From Rhizobiales bacterium 63-22 (GTDB lineage Bacteria > Pseudomonadota > Alphaproteobacteria > Rhizobiales > Rhizobiaceae): DNA of 64,000 bases. Every line of letters starts with the position of its first letter. Within the stretch, counting starts at the first letter, position 1. Where the stretch lies: contig MKVZ01000017.1 of assembly GCA_001898995.1 (NCBI GenBank), positions 22,062 through 86,061 on the forward strand, written 5' to 3'. Below, piece by piece: positions 35,429 to 44,209 of this stretch. The notes below the pieces were generated by a model. The model did no database searches. It was not told the origin of the DNA and saw nothing but the letters and a program-made list of their open reading frames with translations. The translations under genes were made by a program, and so were the position numbers.

Positions 35429-36553
35429 ATGAGCAATGCCCGCGAAAATTATCGCGAGAATGTGGCTGGCCGGGCCAATGTGGAAGATACACAGGAACTG
35501 CTGGCCTATTACGAAGACCTCGACCGGCATAAGGCGGGCGCCCTGTGGACCGTCGCCAACAAGATCGAGCCGTGGGAGCCGAAATCCTCTTCGGTCCCGG
35601 TCCTCTGGCGCTATGACGACCTGCGCGATCATGTGCTGCGCTCGGTCGAGCTGGTAACACCGGAAAAAGCCGGCCGCCGCGTGATCTATCTCAACAATCC
35701 TGGCCGTCAGGACGTCGCCGCCGCGGTGGGCTGGCTCTATTCCGGCCTTCAGGTGATGAATCCGGGCGAGGCGGCTTCGGCGCATGCGCACTCCGCTTCG
35801 GCGCTGCGCTTCATCATGGAAGGGTCGGGCGCCTATACCATCGTCGACGGCCACAAGATGACGCTCGGTGCCAACGATTTCGTGCTGACGCCGAACGGCA
35901 CCTGGCACGAGCACGGCATCGCCGAGGACGGCACGCCCTGCATCTGGCAGGACGGCCTCGATATTCCGCTGGTCAATGCGCTCGAAGCCAATTTCTACGC
36001 CGTGCACGAAGACCTGAGACAGGCGGTCGGCCATCCCGTCGACGACATGACGGCGACCTGGGGCAATCCCGGCCTGCGTCCGGCGGAAGGCAAGTGGAGT
36101 CAGGCCTATTCGCCGCTGTTCAAATATGAATGGGCGCCGACCTACGAGGCCCTGAGCCGCTATGCCAAGGTGACTGACGGCTCGCCTTTCGACGGCGTGT
36201 TCATGAACTATGTCAACCCGATCACCGGCGGGCCGGTCATGCAGACCATCGGCGCGTCGATGCAGATGCTGCGGCCGGGCGAGAAGACGAAGGCGCACCG
36301 CCACACCGGCAGTGTGCTCTATCAATGCGCCAAGGGCAGCGGCCATTCGATCATCAACGGCAAGCGCTTCGACTGGAAGGAGCGCGACATCTTCTGCGTT
36401 CCGTCCTGGGCCTGGCACGAACATGCCAACGGTTCGGAAAGCGACGATGCATGCCTGTTCTCCTTCAACGACATGCCGGTCATGCATTCGCTCGGCCTCT
36501 ATCGCGAGCAGGCTTTCGGCGACAATGGCGGCCACCAGCCGACCGCGGAATAG
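35429..36553 (+). CDS. Gentisate 1,2-dioxygenase family bicupin
   Basis: The 374-residue protein has two cupin domains. Domain 1 holds HAHS (His119, His121) and His160 in WHEHG. Domain 2 holds HRHT (His290, His292) and His330 in WHEHAN. Relatives cleave gentisate, salicylate, 1-hydroxy-2-naphthoate or nitrosalicylate rings with Fe(II). Many have a metal site only in the first cupin, so two intact sites are notable. The ATG at 35429 follows GGAGGAA by 6 bases. The next gene is a fumarylpyruvate-type hydrolase, which supports a gentisate-like ring product. Confidence 0.87.
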   Translation: MSNARENYRENVAGRANVEDTQELLAYYEDLDRHKAGALWTVANKIEPWEPKSSSVPVLWRYDDLRDHVLRSVELVTPEKAGRRVIYLNNPGRQDVAAAVGWLYSGLQVMNPGEAASAHAHSASALRFIMEGSGAYTIVDGHKMTLGANDFVLTPNGTWHEHGIAEDGTPCIWQDGLDIPLVNALEANFYAVHEDLRQAVGHPVDDMTATWGNPGLRPAEGKWSQAYSPLFKYEWAPTYEALSRYAKVTDGSPFDGVFMNYVNPITGGPVMQTIGASMQMLRPGEKTKAHRHTGSVLYQCAKGSGHSIINGKRFDWKERDIFCVPSWAWHEHANGSESDDACLFSFNDMPVMHSLGLYREQAFGDNGGHQPTAE

Positions 36554-36595
36554 GCCGGCACGGAACAGGCCGATCACGGAATAGAAAGGTAAAAT

Positions 36596-37519
36596 ATGCG
36601 TCTTGTAACCTACCGAAGCGGTGTCGAAGCCGCGGCGCGGCTCGGCGTCGTCCATAACGATCCCCATGGCGATCTCGTCGTGGACGTGGAATGGCTGGGA
36701 CAATCCGTCGGTGTGGACATGCCCGACACGATGCTGGGGCTGATCGATCTGGGCCGTGTCGGGCTGGAGCGGCTGCGTGAGATGCTGGACGATTGCGGCG
36801 GGCGCTTCGCGGCGGGCACGGCTTATCCGCTGGTCAATGTGAAGCTGCTCGCGCCGATCCCGCGTCCGCGTAAGAACGTCTTCGGCGTCGGCCTGAACTA
36901 TGTGGAGCATGTGGAGGAGTCGGCCAAGTCGCTCGACACGTCGAAGGACCTGCCGAAGCAGCCGGTCATCTTCTCCAAGCCGCCGACGACCGTGATCGGC
37001 CCCGGCGACGCCATCGAGCACAATGCCCGCATGACGCAGCAACTCGACTGGGAAGTCGAGCTTGCCGTCGTCATCGGCACGACGGCGAAGCGCGTGAGTA
37101 CGGAAGACGCGCTCGGCCATGTCTTCGGCTACAGCGTGATGATCGATATCAGCGCGCGTGACAACCGCCGCGCCGGTCAGTGGATATTTTCCAAGGGGCA
37201 GGACACCTACGCGCCGTTCGGCCCGTGCATCGTCACAGCCGACGAAATCGGCGACCCGCACGGTCTCGATCTGTGGCTGACGGTGAACGGCGCCGAAAAA
37301 CAGCGCTCGAACACACGCTTCATGCTGTTCGACGTTCCGACGCTGATTTCGGACATCAGTTCCGGCATCACGCTGGAGCCGGGCGACATCATCGCCACCG
37401 GAACGCCCGCAGGTGTGGGCGCCGGACGCACGCCGCAGGAATGGCTTTGGCCTGGCGATGTGGTCGAAGCGACGGTGCAGGGAATCGGAACGATCCGGCA
37501 CCCGGTAGTGGCTATCTGA
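36596..37519 (+). CDS. Fumarylacetoacetate/fumarylpyruvate hydrolase family protein
   Basis: The 307-residue FAH-fold enzyme has NVFGVGLNYVEHVEES, the acidic metal ligands around LDWEVELAVVIG and the C-terminal loop GDIIATGTPAGVGAG. In gentisate pathways this class cleaves fumarylpyruvate (or maleylpyruvate) to fumarate (or maleate) and pyruvate. It lies 42 bases after the dioxygenase. No maleylpyruvate isomerase gene is seen, so either the isomerase is elsewhere or this enzyme acts directly on maleylpyruvate or on another ring-cleavage product. Confidence 0.88.
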   Translation: MRLVTYRSGVEAAARLGVVHNDPHGDLVVDVEWLGQSVGVDMPDTMLGLIDLGRVGLERLREMLDDCGGRFAAGTAYPLVNVKLLAPIPRPRKNVFGVGLNYVEHVEESAKSLDTSKDLPKQPVIFSKPPTTVIGPGDAIEHNARMTQQLDWEVELAVVIGTTAKRVSTEDALGHVFGYSVMIDISARDNRRAGQWIFSKGQDTYAPFGPCIVTADEIGDPHGLDLWLTVNGAEKQRSNTRFMLFDVPTLISDISSGITLEPGDIIATGTPAGVGAGRTPQEWLWPGDVVEATVQGIGTIRHPVVAI

Positions 37520-37575
37520 AACATCATGAAAAACGGCCGGCTTTCGTCCGGCACGATCAAAAAGGGGAATTTGTC

Positions 37576-38784
37576 ATGATACCGAACATCAAACTGACAC
37601 GACGCAGCCTGATGGGCGCTATGGCTGCCGGCACGATGCTGGCAGCCATGCCGGTCGTCACGCCGGCAATGGCTCAGGACGTCAAGCCGGTCACGATCGG
37701 CCTCATCACCACATTGTCGACGCCGGCGGGCTATATCGGCGAGGATATCCGCGACGCCTTCAACCTGGCGATCAAGGAAGATGGCGGCAAGCTCGGCGGT
37801 GTGCCGGTGACGCTGAAGATAGAGGACGACGCGCTGAAGCCCGCCAAAGGCAGACAGATCGTCGACAAGATGCTTGGGGAAGGCATCAAGCTCTATACGG
37901 GCATCAACTTCTCCAACGTTCTGGAGGCGGTACTGCCGAGCGTCCTCAAAGCAAAGGCCTTCTATGTCAGCAACAATCCGGGGCCTTCGAACTTCGCCGG
38001 TGAGAAGTGCAATCCGAATTATTTCGTCGCATCCTATCAGAACGATTCCTTCCATGAAGCGGCGGGCCTTGCCGCCAACGAGCTCGGCTTCAAGAAGATG
38101 GTCATCCTTGCGCCCAACTATCAGGCGGGCCGCGACGCGCTCAAAGGCTTCAAGCGTACCTACAAGGGCAAGATCGTCGGCGAGATCTACACCAAGCTCG
38201 ACCAGACGGACTTCTCCGTCGAGTTGGCGCGCATCAAGTCGCTGGCACCTGACGCCATCTATCAGTTCCATCCCGGCGGCGCGGGCATCAATTTTGCCAA
38301 GCAATATGCCAATTCCGGTCTGGAGGGATCGATCCCGATGATCATTCCGAGCTTCTCCATGGATGCGCGCATGATCTCGGCCACCGGCAATGCCGCCGAA
38401 GGTGTCTACGCCTCGGCGCTGTGGACGACGGAAACCGACAACCCGGCTTCCAAGGCTTTCGTGGCCGCCTTCCGCAAGGATTACGGCCGCGACCCGACCA
38501 TCTATGCGGCGCAAGCCTATGACACCGCGCATCTGATAGGGGCAGGCCTCAAGGCCGTCGGCGGCGATCTGTCCAAGGAAGACGATTTCCGCAGCGCGCT
38601 GCGCAAGGCCGATTTCACGTCGATCCGCGGCAACTTCAAGATGGGCCACAACAATCATCCCATTCAGGATTATTATCTGACGAGGTTCGAGAAGAACGCG
38701 GACGGTAAGATCGTTCAGAAGATCGTGAAGAAGGTCGCGTCCAATTATGCCGATGCCTATGCATCGAAATGCGCGATGAAATGA
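37576..38784 (+). CDS. Branched-chain-amino-acid-type (LivK) substrate-binding protein
   Basis: The 402-residue precursor has a Tat-like signal (LTRRSLMGAMAAG, cleavage near AMA at 34) and a type I periplasmic binding fold (VKPVTIGLITTLSTPAGYIG). Proteins of this class in aromatic clusters bind benzoate-like acids. The ATG at 37576 follows AAGGGGA. It starts a HAAT-family transporter whose permeases and ATPases follow on the same strand. Confidence 0.9.
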   Translation: MIPNIKLTRRSLMGAMAAGTMLAAMPVVTPAMAQDVKPVTIGLITTLSTPAGYIGEDIRDAFNLAIKEDGGKLGGVPVTLKIEDDALKPAKGRQIVDKMLGEGIKLYTGINFSNVLEAVLPSVLKAKAFYVSNNPGPSNFAGEKCNPNYFVASYQNDSFHEAAGLAANELGFKKMVILAPNYQAGRDALKGFKRTYKGKIVGEIYTKLDQTDFSVELARIKSLAPDAIYQFHPGGAGINFAKQYANSGLEGSIPMIIPSFSMDARMISATGNAAEGVYASALWTTETDNPASKAFVAAFRKDYGRDPTIYAAQAYDTAHLIGAGLKAVGGDLSKEDDFRSALRKADFTSIRGNFKMGHNNHPIQDYYLTRFEKNADGKIVQKIVKKVASNYADAYASKCAMK

Positions 38785-38804
38785 CAGGACTGGAAGCGAC
38801 GCGG

Positions 38805-38836
38805 GCGGGAGCGGCCGTAACACGGCGCGCTCCCGC
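38805..38836 (+). promoter_or_regulatory. Long hairpin between binding-protein and permease genes
   Basis: GCGGGAGCG pairs with CGCTCCCGC and, inside it, GCCGT pairs with ACGGC with a 3-base loop and one bulged G: 14 base pairs in all. No T run follows. It probably protects the binding-protein mRNA or attenuates the permease genes. Confidence 0.55.
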
Positions 38837-38936
38837 AGGCGCGATCTTCCATCTGCGATCCCGGATCGAAAGCCGCTGCCGTTTTCCGGTCCGCGGCCGT
38901 AGACTCGAAACCTTTGATGATGAATGAGGAAGGCGG

Positions 38937-39851
38937 ATGCTGCTATTCATCGAACAGGTGCTGAACGGCCTGCAATATGGCTCTATGCTCTTCATGCTGG
39001 CGTCCGGCCTGACCCTGATCTTCGGCATTATGGGTGTGATCAACCTGACCCACGGTGCATTCTACATGGTGGGCGCCTATTGCGCTGCCTTCACCATTCT
39101 GGGCACGGGAAGCTTTCTGCTCGGCATGGTCGCCGCCATCCTGGGCGCGGGCCTCTATGCCATGGCGGTGGAGCTTTCGGTCATTCAGTGGCTCTATCGG
39201 CGCGACCATCTCTATCAGGTGCTGGCGACGCTTGGCCTCATCCTTTTCACCAACGAGGCGGTCAGCATTGTCTTCGGCCGCCAGCCGCCCTTCGTGGACA
39301 TTCCCCCCGCCTTGCAGGGCGCGGTGACGGTGTTTCCGGGGCTTGAATATTCGGTCATGCGGCTTGCCTTCATCGCCGTCGGCGCGCTGGTGGCGGTGGG
39401 ACTGTGGTTCCTGGTCAACCGGACGCGGATCGGCATGCTGATCCGCGCCGGCGCCGACGACCGTGAAATGGTCGACGCGCTGGGTGTCAATGTCCGCCGC
39501 CTCTATACGATCCTGTTTGCGCTCGGCGGCGCGCTGTGCGGGCTGGCCGGCGTCATGGCGGCACCTCTGCTCGCCATCGAGATCGGCATGGGCGAGCACG
39601 TGCTCATCACCACCTTCGTCGTCATCGTCATCGGCGGTGTGGGCTCGGTCAGGGGCGCGCTCGTCGGCGCGCTTCTGGTCGGCATGGTGGACAGCATGGG
39701 CCGTGCCTATCTTCCGCAGATCATGCAGCTTCTGCTGCCGCCCGCCGCCGCCGATACGCTGAGTGCCGGCCTCGTCTCGGCCAGCATCTATGTGCTGATG
39801 GCGGTGGTGCTGCTGTTCCGGCCGCTCGGCCTGCTGCCGGCGAGGAACTGA
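38937..39851 (+). CDS. Branched-chain-type ABC permease (LivH class)
   Basis: The 304-residue membrane protein starts LLFIEQVLNGLQYGSMLFML and ends RPLGLLPARN, as is usual in LivH permeases, with about eight hydrophobic segments and the ATPase-contact loop RAGADDREMVDALGVNV. It pairs with the LivM-type permease 3 bases downstream. Confidence 0.92.
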   Translation: MLLFIEQVLNGLQYGSMLFMLASGLTLIFGIMGVINLTHGAFYMVGAYCAAFTILGTGSFLLGMVAAILGAGLYAMAVELSVIQWLYRRDHLYQVLATLGLILFTNEAVSIVFGRQPPFVDIPPALQGAVTVFPGLEYSVMRLAFIAVGALVAVGLWFLVNRTRIGMLIRAGADDREMVDALGVNVRRLYTILFALGGALCGLAGVMAAPLLAIEIGMGEHVLITTFVVIVIGGVGSVRGALVGALLVGMVDSMGRAYLPQIMQLLLPPAAADTLSAGLVSASIYVLMAVVLLFRPLGLLPARN

Positions 39852-39854
39852 GCG

Positions 39855-40823
39855 ATGCGCATGGGCAGGACCGCAATCATTCTCCTAGGCCTCGTCGCTT
39901 TTGCGCTTGTGCCACTGCTGGCGGGCGTGACGGGCAACAGCGCGATGGAAGGGCTGGCGACGCGGATCGTCATCTACGCCATCGCTGCCGTCAGCCTCGA
40001 CCTCATCATCGGCTACGGCGCGCTGGTCAGTTTCGGCCACGCCATGTTCTTCGGGCTCGGCGGCTATATGGTCGGTATCGTCGCCTATCACACCAATAGG
40101 GGCGAGCCGCTGTTCGGCTGGGACGGGTCCAACGCCGCGCTCGTCGTATGGCCGCTGGCGCTCGCCGCCTGCGTGGTGCTCGCCGTGGTCGTCGGCTGGC
40201 TGGCGCTCAAGACGGCGGGCGTGCAGTTCATCATGATCACGCTCGCCTTCGCGCAGATGGTGTTCTTCGTACTCATCTCGCTGCAGACCTATGGCGGCGA
40301 CGACGGGCTCCTGATCGACGCGCGCAACACCTTGCCGCTGATCGACATCGGCAACGGCACGGTGTTCTATTATCTGTGTCTGGCGCTCCTCGTGCTATGG
40401 ACCATGTTCTGCACGGTGATCGTCAATTCCCGCTTCGGCCTCATCTTCCAGGCGCTGCGCCAGAGCGAGCGGCGCGCGGTCAATCTCGGCGTGCGTCCGC
40501 TGAATTTCCGTCTGACGGCCTTCGTCATCTCCGCCTTCGGCACGGGGCTGGCCGGGATTCTATGGGCCAATTACGCGCTCTTCGTCACGCCCGACATGGC
40601 AGCGTGGTCGAAGTCGGGCGAGTTCATGGCCATCGTGGTTATGGGCGGCCTCGGCACGCTGATCGGTCCGATCGCAGGTGCCGCCGTCTTCATCATCCTC
40701 GAACAGACCCTGTCCGGCTGGACCGAGCACTGGATGATCGTGATGGGACCGATCCTCACCCTGATCGCGCTCTTCGGCCAGCAGGGCATGCTCGGACGGG
40801 TACTGGGGAACCGCCATGGCTGA
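39855..40823 (+). CDS. Branched-chain-type ABC permease (LivM class)
   Basis: The 322-residue membrane protein has the LivM pattern SLDLIIGYGALVSFGHAMFF, the contact loop QALRQSERRAVNLGVRP and the segment GGLGTLIGPIAGA. Its 3' end overlaps the LivG-type gene by 8 bases, which suggests translational coupling. Confidence 0.92.
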   Translation: MRMGRTAIILLGLVAFALVPLLAGVTGNSAMEGLATRIVIYAIAAVSLDLIIGYGALVSFGHAMFFGLGGYMVGIVAYHTNRGEPLFGWDGSNAALVVWPLALAACVVLAVVVGWLALKTAGVQFIMITLAFAQMVFFVLISLQTYGGDDGLLIDARNTLPLIDIGNGTVFYYLCLALLVLWTMFCTVIVNSRFGLIFQALRQSERRAVNLGVRPLNFRLTAFVISAFGTGLAGILWANYALFVTPDMAAWSKSGEFMAIVVMGGLGTLIGPIAGAAVFIILEQTLSGWTEHWMIVMGPILTLIALFGQQGMLGRVLGNRHG

Positions 40824-41586
40824 AAAAAAAGCTGACAGCAACGCTTCCGTTCTGGTTCTGGAAAACCTGCACAAGACGTTCGGCGCGCTGGTCGCCACCA
40901 ACGGCGTCAGCCTCGACGTGCGGCGGGGGGAACTGCACGCGCTGATCGGCCCCAACGGCGCCGGCAAGTCCACGCTGATCGCGCAGATCTGCGGCGAGAT
41001 CGCACCCGACAGCGGGCGCGTTCTGTTCGACGGGCAGGACATCACCCGACTGCCGGCCTGGCAGCGCGCGAGGATGGGCATGGGCCGCTCCTTTCAGCTC
41101 ACCCAGCTTTGCCCCGACTTCACCGCGATGGAGAACGTGCTCCTGTCGCTGGAGGCGAAGAACGGCGGCTTGACGGGCATTTTCCGCAATCCGCGCCACA
41201 ACGCGCGGAACCGCGAGATCGCTCACACATGGCTCGACCGGGTCGGCCTCGGCAAACATGAGACGCGCATCGTCTCCAGCCTCGCGCACGGTGAACGGCG
41301 GCAGCTCGAAATCGCCGTGGCGCTGGCGCGCAATCCGCGCCTGATCCTGCTCGACGAGCCGATGGCGGGCATGGGGCCGGAAGAATCCGCGTCGCTGACA
41401 GCGCTCCTGCAAAGCCTCAAACGCGACTATCCGATCCTGCTCATCGAGCACGACATGGACGCCGTCTTCGCGCTCGCCGACCGGATCAGCGTTCTCGTCT
41501 ACGGCAAGGTCATCTTCACCGGAACGGCGGCGGAAATCCGCGCCCATCCTGAAGTCCGCGCCGCATATCTGGGGGAGACAACCTGA
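40816..41586 (+). CDS. Branched-chain-type ABC ATPase (LivG class)
   Basis: The 256-residue ATPase has Walker A GPNGAGKST, signature LAHGERRQLEIAVALA (a variant of LSGGQ), Walker B LILLDEPMAGMG and the His in IEHDMDAVF. The N-terminus includes a Lys-rich leader before VLVLENLHKTFGAL. It overlaps both neighbouring genes (8 bases with LivM-type, 1 base with LivF-type). Confidence 0.92.
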   Translation: MAEKKADSNASVLVLENLHKTFGALVATNGVSLDVRRGELHALIGPNGAGKSTLIAQICGEIAPDSGRVLFDGQDITRLPAWQRARMGMGRSFQLTQLCPDFTAMENVLLSLEAKNGGLTGIFRNPRHNARNREIAHTWLDRVGLGKHETRIVSSLAHGERRQLEIAVALARNPRLILLDEPMAGMGPEESASLTALLQSLKRDYPILLIEHDMDAVFALADRISVLVYGKVIFTGTAAEIRAHPEVRAAYLGETT

Positions 41587-42272
41587 TGCTGACGCTCGAC
41601 AGACTGGAAGCAGGTTACGGGCAGGCCCGCGTCTTGTTCGGCATGTCGCTGGAGGCGAAGGCGGGCGAGATCGTCGCGCTGATCGGACGCAACGGCATGG
41701 GCAAGACCACCACCGTCAAAGCGATCATGGGCATGGTCAAGCCGACCGGCGGGGCGGTGCGCTTCGGCGACACGGTCGTCAACCGCATGCCGCCCAACGC
41801 CATCGCGCGGCTCGGCATCGGGCTGGTGCCGGAGGGGCGGCGGGTGTTTCCCTCGCTCACCGTGGAGGAAAACCTGATCGCCACCGCCCGGCCGGGCGTA
41901 TGGACGCTGCAAAGGGTGGTGGCGCTCTTCCCACGGCTGGAGGAGCGCAAGCGCCAGCCCGCGCGCACGCTTTCGGGCGGCGAGCAGCAGATGCTCGCCA
42001 TCGGCCGCGCGCTGCTGACCAATCCGAAGCTGCTCATCCTCGACGAGGCGACGGAAGGGCTCGCGCCGATCATCCGCGCCGAAATCTGGCGCTGCCTGCA
42101 CGAATTGAAGACCATCGGCCAGACCATCCTCGTCATCGACAAGAATCTGGGCGAGATGGCGAGCCTCGTCGACCGCCACAACATCGTGGACAAGGGCCGC
42201 GTGGTGTGGACGGGAAGCCCTGCGGAACTCGCCGCCGACCGCGACCTCTCGCACCGCTATCTGGGGATATGA
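41586..42272 (+). CDS. Branched-chain-type ABC ATPase (LivF class)
   Basis: The 228-residue ATPase has Walker A GRNGMGKTT, the LivF segment GLVPEGRRVFPSLTVEENL, signature LSGGEQQMLAIGRAL and Walker B LILDEATEGLAP. It completes a KHMGF importer. The stop overlaps a possible ATG of the following hydrolase (ATGA). Confidence 0.92.
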   Translation: MLTLDRLEAGYGQARVLFGMSLEAKAGEIVALIGRNGMGKTTTVKAIMGMVKPTGGAVRFGDTVVNRMPPNAIARLGIGLVPEGRRVFPSLTVEENLIATARPGVWTLQRVVALFPRLEERKRQPARTLSGGEQQMLAIGRALLTNPKLLILDEATEGLAPIIRAEIWRCLHELKTIGQTILVIDKNLGEMASLVDRHNIVDKGRVVWTGSPAELAADRDLSHRYLGI

Positions 42273-42274
42273 CC

Positions 42275-43177
42275 ATGGGCGATTTCACCTATCAGGGCTA
42301 CGACGCCGCAGCGCTCGACATCGAATACAATGCGCGCGCCAGCGTCGCCTCCTTCGACGACGAATATGCGCGGCTGGTCGAGGTCAGCCGGCAGGTGACG
42401 GCCGAAATTCCGAACCGGACCGGCATCGTCTACGACCGGCTGAGCGGCGAGACGTTCGATTTCTATCCGGCCGGCGAGGGAGCGCCGCTCTTCGTGTGGA
42501 TCCATGGCGGCTACTGGCGCGGCGGCAATGCGGCCGACAACGCCTTCGCCGTGCCGGGCCTGCACGCGCACGGCTTTTCCGTCGCGGTGCTCGACTATAC
42601 GCTGGCCCCCGCCGTGACGCTGGACGAGATCGTCCGGCAGGTACGCGCGGCAGTGTCCTGGCTCCACGCGCACCGCGATATCCTGAAGATCGGCAACGGC
42701 CCCTTCGTGGCCGGCGGCACCTCGGCGGGCGGGCATCTCACCGCCATGCTTCTGGCCGACGGCTGGCACGAGGCGTTCGGCGTGCCGCGCGACATCGTGG
42801 CCGTGGGGCTGGACCTGTCGGGCCTGCACGACCTCACGCCGCTGCCGCACACGCATATCAATGCGTGGATGCAGTTCCACGATGCCATGGTGGCGCGCAA
42901 CAGCCCGCAATTCCTGATTCCGCGGGAAAGCTCCGCCCATCTGGTCGCCTCGGTGGGCGGGCTGGAAACGGCCGAGTTCCGCCGCCAGACCGCGGCCTAT
43001 GCGGATGCATGGCGGCAGGCGGGACATGCCGCCACCGTGGTCGACATGCCCGAGAACAATCATTTCGACCTGCCGCTGACGCTGCGCGAACCGGACGGAA
43101 AACTGGTGCGCGCCGTCTTGGAAGCCTACAGCCCGTGGAGCGCATCCGCTTTTCCCCGAAACGCGAGAACGCTCTGA
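42275..43177 (+). CDS. Alpha/beta hydrolase, arylformamidase (kynurenine formamidase)-like
   Basis: The 300-residue protein has the HGGYW oxyanion motif (77-81) found in arylformamidases and the nucleophile Ser150 in GGTSAGGHL. A C-terminal His lies in ENNHFDLPL. Members hydrolyse N-formylkynurenine or other aryl formamides; N-formylanthranilate would give anthranilate. The ATG at 42275 has GGGG 8 bases upstream; the ATG at 42269 overlapping the LivF stop is an alternative. It sits inside the transport operon ahead of a nitrilase. Confidence 0.83.
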   Translation: MGDFTYQGYDAAALDIEYNARASVASFDDEYARLVEVSRQVTAEIPNRTGIVYDRLSGETFDFYPAGEGAPLFVWIHGGYWRGGNAADNAFAVPGLHAHGFSVAVLDYTLAPAVTLDEIVRQVRAAVSWLHAHRDILKIGNGPFVAGGTSAGGHLTAMLLADGWHEAFGVPRDIVAVGLDLSGLHDLTPLPHTHINAWMQFHDAMVARNSPQFLIPRESSAHLVASVGGLETAEFRRQTAAYADAWRQAGHAATVVDMPENNHFDLPLTLREPDGKLVRAVLEAYSPWSASAFPRNARTL

Positions 43178-43178
43178 C

Positions 43179-43237
43179 TCTTTGTTTTTACGCATTTCCG
43201 AACGCAAAACCGCTCCGCACTTTTGCTGGAAATGCTC
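43179..43237. repeat. Dispersed palindromic intergenic repeat, short copy
   Basis: The arms GCATTTCC (43192-43199) and GGAAATGC (43228-43235) enclose a GC-rich loop containing CGCAAAACCGCTCCGCAC. It matches, in the opposite orientation, the ends of the longer copy at 19163-19266. It is placed between two genes of one operon. Confidence 0.78.
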
Positions 43238-43257
43238 TACCGAGAAGGAAACAACCA

Positions 43258-44205
43258 ATGAGCAAGCCCTGGAAAGCCGCCGTCGCGCAGATCGCCTCCG
43301 TCCCAGACGATTCCGTCGCCTCGGCGCGCAAGGCCGCCGACGCCATCCGCAAGGCGGCGGGCGAAGGCGCGCGGCTGATCGTCTTCCCGGAAGCCTTCCT
43401 CGGCGGCTATCCGAAGGGCGCCTCCTTCGGCTGCCCCATCGGCATGCGCAGGCCGGAAGGGCGCGAGGCCTATCTGCACTATCACAAGGCGGCCATCGAC
43501 CTCGACGGCGAGGAAGTGGAGATCGTCTCCGAGGCGACGGCCGAAACCGAGACCTTCATCGTCATCGGCTGTATCGAGCGCGATGGCGGCACGCTCTATT
43601 GCACGGCGCTGTTCTTCGACGGCGCGCGCGGCCTCATCGGCAAGCACCGCAAGCTGATGCCTACGGCGGCGGAGCGCCTGATCTGGGGCTTCGGCGACGG
43701 CTCCACCATGCCGGTCTTCGACACGCCGCTGGGGCGCGTGGGCGCGGTGATCTGCTGGGAGAACTACATGCCCATGCTGCGCATGCACATGTATGCGCAG
43801 GGCATCAGCATCTATTGCGCGCCGACGGCGGACGACCGCGACACATGGGTGCCCTCCATGCAGCATATCGCGCTCGAAGGCCGCTGCTTCGTGCTCACCG
43901 CCTGCCAGCACATCACGCGCGGGGCCTATCCCGCCGATCATGAATCGGCGCTCGGCGACGAGCCGGGAACGGTCATGATGCGCGGCGGCAGCGCCATCAT
44001 CAGCCCGCTCGGCAAGGTGCTGGCCGGGCCGGATTTCAGCGGCGAGACGATCCTCTATGCCGAGATCGATCCCGACGAGGTCGAGCGCGGCAAGTTCGAT
44101 TTCGACGTGAGCGGCCATTACGGACGCCCGGACGTGTTCCAGCTCACGGTGGACGACCGGCCCAAGAACACGGTCAACACCCTGTCTCGCGCCGGGAAAG
44201 AGTGA
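43258..44205 (+). CDS. Nitrilase
   Basis: The 315-residue protein has the Glu-Lys-Cys triad: Glu45 in FPEAFLGGYPKG, Lys132 in KHRKLMPTAAER and Cys166 in ICWENYMP. The GGYPKG and RKLMPT sequences mark true nitrilases rather than amidases. They convert aryl or arylacetonitriles directly to acids and ammonia. In this setting indole-3-acetonitrile or an aromatic nitrile is a plausible substrate. AAGGAA lies 8 bases before the ATG. A dispersed repeat separates it from the upstream hydrolase. Confidence 0.9.
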   Translation: MSKPWKAAVAQIASVPDDSVASARKAADAIRKAAGEGARLIVFPEAFLGGYPKGASFGCPIGMRRPEGREAYLHYHKAAIDLDGEEVEIVSEATAETETFIVIGCIERDGGTLYCTALFFDGARGLIGKHRKLMPTAAERLIWGFGDGSTMPVFDTPLGRVGAVICWENYMPMLRMHMYAQGISIYCAPTADDRDTWVPSMQHIALEGRCFVLTACQHITRGAYPADHESALGDEPGTVMMRGGSAIISPLGKVLAGPDFSGETILYAEIDPDEVERGKFDFDVSGHYGRPDVFQLTVDDRPKNTVNTLSRAGKE

Positions 44206-44209
44206 CGCC

